A stretch of 24,052 bases of DNA, taken from positions 1 through 24,052 of IMG/VR virus record IMGVR_UViG_3300017772_000128; one strand, 5' to 3'. The notes under the pieces are model-generated. The model searched no databases and was not told the origin of the DNA. It saw only the letters and a list, made by a program, of their open reading frames with translations. The position numbers were made by a program, and so were the translations under genes. Position 1 is the stretch's first letter. The number at the start of each line of letters is the position of its first letter. Shown here piece after piece: positions 20,933-24,052 of this stretch. Source of the DNA: a virus.

Positions 20933-21745
20933 AAAGAAGTAAATTTAAACGGTTTAGTTACTTTTACAGACGGTACAAATAACGTAGTACCTAATCAGTT
21001 AGCTTGTGAGGCTTACGGTTATAAATACGACACACTAACAGGTACTTGTATGTCTTTTATACCTACTTCAAAATTAGACAATCAATTAAAAGAACCTACT
21101 AATACTATTACAGGTGTTACTAACACTCGTAACAAAGGTACTTCAAAGTCTATAATAAACGGAACACTAAACACTACAAAAGGATTTAACGAAAACTGTT
21201 TAGTAACAGGAGAAAAGAACGAAGTACAAAACAATATAAATAATAGCTTACTTGTCGGTAAGATGGGTAAAGTAACACACGACAGCGAATTTTGTATTGG
21301 TGGTGGTGGTTTTAATAGTGAAGCGGGACTTTTACAATATAGTGTATTACAAGTTTCAGGAAAAACAACGACTGCATCAGACGTAGACCTATATATAGAA
21401 GGTAACGACGTTTTACAAAACGAAATATTGCTACCAGCTAATAGTGTAACGACATACGAGATCTGGTTAAGTGGTTTAGTAACGGGTGGTTCTTCAGGAA
21501 CACCAGGGCACTACGATACTTACGAGTACCACGGTACTATAAGGTGTGGTAATACAGGAACACTTACACACAACGCTAAAATAGCTAGGTTATTAGGACG
21601 TACAGGAGGTTTAGGAACAAAAACAATAGATACAGCAACAGCATTTACATTAAAGATACAAGTAGCAGGACAAAACAACGTAAATACAAGTTGGCACGCT
21701 GTAGTGAAATTACATATAAACAAAACAAACGCAGTAACATTTTAA
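20867..21745 (+). CDS. Tail fibre / receptor-binding-like protein
   Basis: The 292-residue protein begins with a conserved leader (IEFKKGFKIKPKEVNLNGLV, residues 12-31) and CEAYGYKYDTLTGTC (47-61, a two-Cys motif of a kind I recognise from fibre-like proteins of marine Bacteroidota phages). Residues about 85-155 are an Asn/Gly/Thr-rich repetitive stretch (GTSKSIINGTLNTTKGFNEN, then CLVTGEKNEVQNNINNS) suggesting a beta-helix. The C-terminal half (SVLQVSGKTTTASDVDLYIE, then TYEIWLSGLVTGGSSG) is a beta-sandwich like those found at phage fibre tips. This supports an adhesin role. It starts by ATGA coupling behind the 14-residue peptide, and is followed 3 bases later by the tape measure gene. Confidence 0.65.
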   Translation: MSAAPSSSIPLIEFKKGFKIKPKEVNLNGLVTFTDGTNNVVPNQLACEAYGYKYDTLTGTCMSFIPTSKLDNQLKEPTNTITGVTNTRNKGTSKSIINGTLNTTKGFNENCLVTGEKNEVQNNINNSLLVGKMGKVTHDSEFCIGGGGFNSEAGLLQYSVLQVSGKTTTASDVDLYIEGNDVLQNEILLPANSVTTYEIWLSGLVTGGSSGTPGHYDTYEYHGTIRCGNTGTLTHNAKIARLLGRTGGLGTKTIDTATAFTLKIQVAGQNNVNTSWHAVVKLHINKTNAVTF

Positions 21746-21748
21746 AAT

Positions 21749-23596
21749 ATGAGTGAAAAAGTAGAGTTAGATTTAATATTAAAAGGAGGTGCTAAGGCAG
21801 TAAAAACTATAGGAGAGCTTGAAGAAGGTTTAGCGCAAGCACGAGAAAAAATAAAAGGTGTAGAAAAAGGAAGCGAGGACTTTAAAAAGTTAGCAACAGC
21901 AATACAAGACGCAAGTTCTGAAGTTAAAACCTTAGAAAAACAAATGGAAGGTCTTGAGCCACAGCAAAAGGCTGAAGCGTTCTTAAAGATGGGTGAAGGT
22001 ATAGCGGGAGGTTTTGCAGTAGCACAAGGAGCGTTAGCACTTGCAGGTGTTGAAAGTGAAGAACTAGAAAAAATACAAGTAAAAGTACAAGCAGCTATAT
22101 CTATAGCAATGGGTGTACGTATGATGAGTGAAGCGGCTTTAATGGCTACTACTGCTAAAAGGGTAGTCGCAGAAAAACTAGCTTTAGTACAGACTAAACT
22201 AGGTACTGCTTTAGCTTACGCTCAGTCTGTAGCTATGGGTGTATGGGCTACAGCACAAGGAGTATTAACGGGTGCAGTTAGTGCTACTACTGCAGGTATG
22301 AAGTTACTAAGGTTAGCTATAGCAGCAACAGGAATAGGTGCTTTAGTTTTAGCAATAACAGCAATAGGTGTAGCAGTTTATAATTGGGCTACAGCTACGG
22401 ACGCTACGGCAGACGCACAAGCAAACCTTAACGAAAAACTGGTTAAAGAAAACGAACAATTTTTAAAAAATAGGGATTTACAAAAAGAATTAGCAGCAGC
22501 AGAAACAAAAAACGAAAAACTGTTAGTAAGTAAAACAAATTCGTTAAACAACGTAATAGAAAAGTTAAAAGAAAACAACAAAAACTTAGAAGAAAACGAA
22601 AAAAAACTTAGAACGCTAAATGAATTTTCAGAAGAAGAACAAAAGCAAATACTGAAGACAGCAAAAAAACTAGAACGTAGAAATAAAAATTATCAGAAAT
22701 CAATTAACTTATTAGATAGGTCAATAGACAAAACAAAAGAGGCTATAGCAGCAGATGAAGAAGCAGCACGAAAAGAAAAAGAAAGAGAAGATGAAAGAAA
22801 AAGAAGACGTGAAGAAAGAAAAGCACAAAGAATACAAGAAGCCGAAGAATTAAGAACGCTAGAACAAGAAATAGAGTTATTAAGAATAGAAGACGATAAC
22901 GAACGAGCAGCAGCAAAAATAGAACAAGACAGACAAATACACTTAGAAAAAGTTGCAAACGCAGAAAACGCAAGAGAACAAATCTTATTGATAAATGAAA
23001 AGTACGATAGTTTAGAGTTAGAAAGAATACAAACACAACAAGAAAAAGAGCAAGAAGAATACGATAAAGCTATAAAAGAACATTCGGACAGAGTACAACA
23101 ACAACAACAAGAAAACAGCGACAGAATTAAAGCGGCAAGAGATAAAGCAGTAGCAGAAGAAAAAGAACGACTACAAAAAATAGCAGACTTTAAAGACAGT
23201 CTAGGAGAACAAGGGTTTACTTTAGCTAAACAGTTAGGGGGTAAAAACGAAAAAGTACAAAAAAAGATAGCAATTGCAGAAACTGCATTTTTTACGGGTA
23301 AGTCTATTATGCGAGCGTTAGCAGACATACCTGCACCTTTTGGTATTGCACAAGCAGCTATACACGGTGCAATGGGAATATCGCAAATAGCAAATATAAG
23401 AAACGAAAAAATAGGAGGTGCTAGTGGAGGCGGCGGTGGTGGTACAGACATAGTAGAACCTATGTTACCGTCTAGTACAGGTGCTTTTACTTTAGGTGGT
23501 GTAGAACAACAAGCTGTTAAGGCGTTTGTTGTAGAAAGTGAGATCACGGACAGCCAGGCACAAATGGCAGACATAAATAGAAGAAGTACAATTTAA
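21749..23596 (+). CDS. Tape measure protein
   Basis: The 615-residue protein has the order typical of tail length rulers: an amphipathic helical N-terminal part (ELDLILKGGAKAVKTIGELE, GLAQAREKIKGVEKGSEDFK), a hydrophobic part at about 95-215 with membrane-like helices (AATGIGALVLAITAIGVAVY), a long Lys/Glu/Gln-rich coiled coil (about 225-490, with runs such as QQQQENSDR), then a Gly-rich C-terminal part (GGASGGGGGG near 560). It would set tail length and help inject DNA. At about 1.5 angstroms per residue the tail would be roughly 90 nm, which is only an estimate. Long antisense frames over the coiled coil are composition shadows. Confidence 0.85.
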   Translation: MSEKVELDLILKGGAKAVKTIGELEEGLAQAREKIKGVEKGSEDFKKLATAIQDASSEVKTLEKQMEGLEPQQKAEAFLKMGEGIAGGFAVAQGALALAGVESEELEKIQVKVQAAISIAMGVRMMSEAALMATTAKRVVAEKLALVQTKLGTALAYAQSVAMGVWATAQGVLTGAVSATTAGMKLLRLAIAATGIGALVLAITAIGVAVYNWATATDATADAQANLNEKLVKENEQFLKNRDLQKELAAAETKNEKLLVSKTNSLNNVIEKLKENNKNLEENEKKLRTLNEFSEEEQKQILKTAKKLERRNKNYQKSINLLDRSIDKTKEAIAADEEAARKEKEREDERKRRREERKAQRIQEAEELRTLEQEIELLRIEDDNERAAAKIEQDRQIHLEKVANAENAREQILLINEKYDSLELERIQTQQEKEQEEYDKAIKEHSDRVQQQQQENSDRIKAARDKAVAEEKERLQKIADFKDSLGEQGFTLAKQLGGKNEKVQKKIAIAETAFFTGKSIMRALADIPAPFGIAQAAIHGAMGISQIANIRNEKIGGASGGGGGGTDIVEPMLPSSTGAFTLGGVEQQAVKAFVVESEITDSQAQMADINRRSTI

Positions 23597-23617
23597 AATC
23601 AAATAATAACGAATAAC

Positions 23618-23629
23618 TTATATTATATA
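23618..23629 (+). promoter_or_regulatory. TTATATTATATA element before protease
   Basis: A copy of the late-gene motif in the 37-base gap after the tape measure gene, continuing TTATATTATATAGTATATG into the protease ATG at 23634. It shares at least 15 bases with the copy before the small terminase (TTATATTATATAGTA). Confidence 0.5.
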
Positions 23630-23633
23630 GTAT

Positions 23634-24052
23634 ATGAAAAAGAAAACAACTAAAATCACAGAATTAGTTATAGACGAAGAAAACGAAGCTTTAGCAATCG
23701 ACGCAATTAGTTTAGTAACGTCACCAGCTATAGAAGTAGACTTTGTATTTTTCGGAAAAGAAAAGAATAACTTAACCTTTGCTAAAGTAGACGAAGAAAA
23801 AAGAGAACTTATAGCACCCGCCCTCATCCCTTTAAAAAATATCTATCGATACTGCGCAAATACAGACCAAGAATATTACGTATACTTTTCAAAAGATACT
23901 GTAAAGAAGGCAGCTTATAGTTACTTAAAACACAACAACCACCATAAAGCAACATACCAACACGAACAAAGAGTAGCAGGAGTATTAACAGTAGAAAGTT
24001 GGATTAAAGAAGGCGACCAGGACAAGTCAAAACTTTATAATTTCGATTTAGC
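23634..24052 (+). CDS. XkdF-like prohead protease (3' end missing)
   Basis: ATG 23634 follows the TTATATTATATA element. The frame is open to the window end, so only the first 139 residues are visible. The conserved block (RELIAPALIPLKNIYRY, about 57-73; YYVYFSKDTVKKAAYSYLK, 81-99; HEQRVAGVLTVESWIKEGDQ, 110-129; then YNFDL) is that of the XkdF-type phage serine protease, with H110 a likely catalytic residue. A serine lies outside the window. Such proteases trim scaffold and capsid proteins during head maturation. Since the portal enters from the left end of the window, the major capsid gene is probably in the missing stretch. Confidence 0.8.
   Translation, partial: MKKKTTKITELVIDEENEALAIDAISLVTSPAIEVDFVFFGKEKNNLTFAKVDEEKRELIAPALIPLKNIYRYCANTDQEYYVYFSKDTVKKAAYSYLKHNNHHKATYQHEQRVAGVLTVESWIKEGDQDKSKLYNFDL

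Noticed and set aside
22693-23574. Long antisense open frame (293 codons) over the tape measure gene
   Set aside because: It is a Ser/Phe/Cys-rich mirror of the Glu/Lys/Ala-rich coiled coil, with no domain, and lies opposite a convincing gene in a genome that is otherwise all + strand.
1-24052. tRNA genes, CRISPR arrays and insertion sequences
   Set aside because: I saw no cloverleaf-like segment, no regularly spaced repeats and no transposase in either strand; a tRNA search by program would settle the first point.

Overview
This window is a piece of a tailed-phage (siphovirus-type) genome whose host is probably a member of the Bacteroidota, most likely a flavobacterium. All convincing genes lie on the + strand and are packed tightly, often with ATGA or TAATG stop/start overlaps. 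The sequence is AT-rich. Starts lack Shine-Dalgarno sequences and have A/T-rich leaders instead. The best host-type promoter (3841-3873) fits the Bacteroidota TTTG / TAnnTTTG consensus. Many proteins resemble families I know from flavobacterial and other Bacteroidota phages. No integrase, excisionase or clear CI-type repressor is visible, so nothing here indicates a temperate lifestyle.

Layout. (1) 1-3715, end of the late block: the C-terminal part of a portal protein fused to a minor-head-like domain, a head-tail connector, a lysis group (holin-like peptide, M15 peptidase, small membrane protein) and a metallophosphoesterase. (2) 3716-3877, the only sizeable gap: a perfect 8-bp hairpin followed by a promoter, read as the late/early boundary. 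(3) 3878-9365, early and replication genes: small unknown proteins, an SSB-like protein ending in DLPF, a DnaA-domain-IV-like protein, a replisome organiser carrying an internal origin-like hairpin and repeats, two different C5-cytosine methyltransferase-like proteins, and a PD-(D/E)XK-type nuclease directly after the second one. (4) 9425-12465, middle genes: NinG, a sigma-factor-like protein, zinc-binding proteins, a DUF3310 protein, a NinB-like protein and several tiny coupled ORFs. (5) 12515-24052, packaging and tail: small and large terminase, a tail assembly chaperone with a clear -1 frameshift site, neck and tail-completion proteins, two large tail proteins, a fibre-like protein, the tape measure, and the N-terminus of an XkdF-like prohead protease, cut by the window end.

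The window opens inside the portal and closes inside the protease. The major capsid protein is absent, so it probably lies in the unseen stretch between them. If the genome is circular or circularly permuted, one late programme would run from about 12.5 kb through the window end and round to 3.7 kb. A motif close to TTATATTATATA(G/C)TA stands just before four gene starts (NinG, small terminase, tail chaperone, protease). It could be a phage-specific late promoter or a translation-initiation element. The sigma-like protein at 10153 is the obvious candidate reader if it is a promoter.

The observations most worth following are the T_TTT_TTT frameshift in the chaperone, the large terminase lacking any ATG/GTG/TTG start before its Walker A motif, the methyltransferase-nuclease pair, the repeated TTATATTATATA motif with the sigma-like gene, and the hairpin with repeats inside the replication gene.
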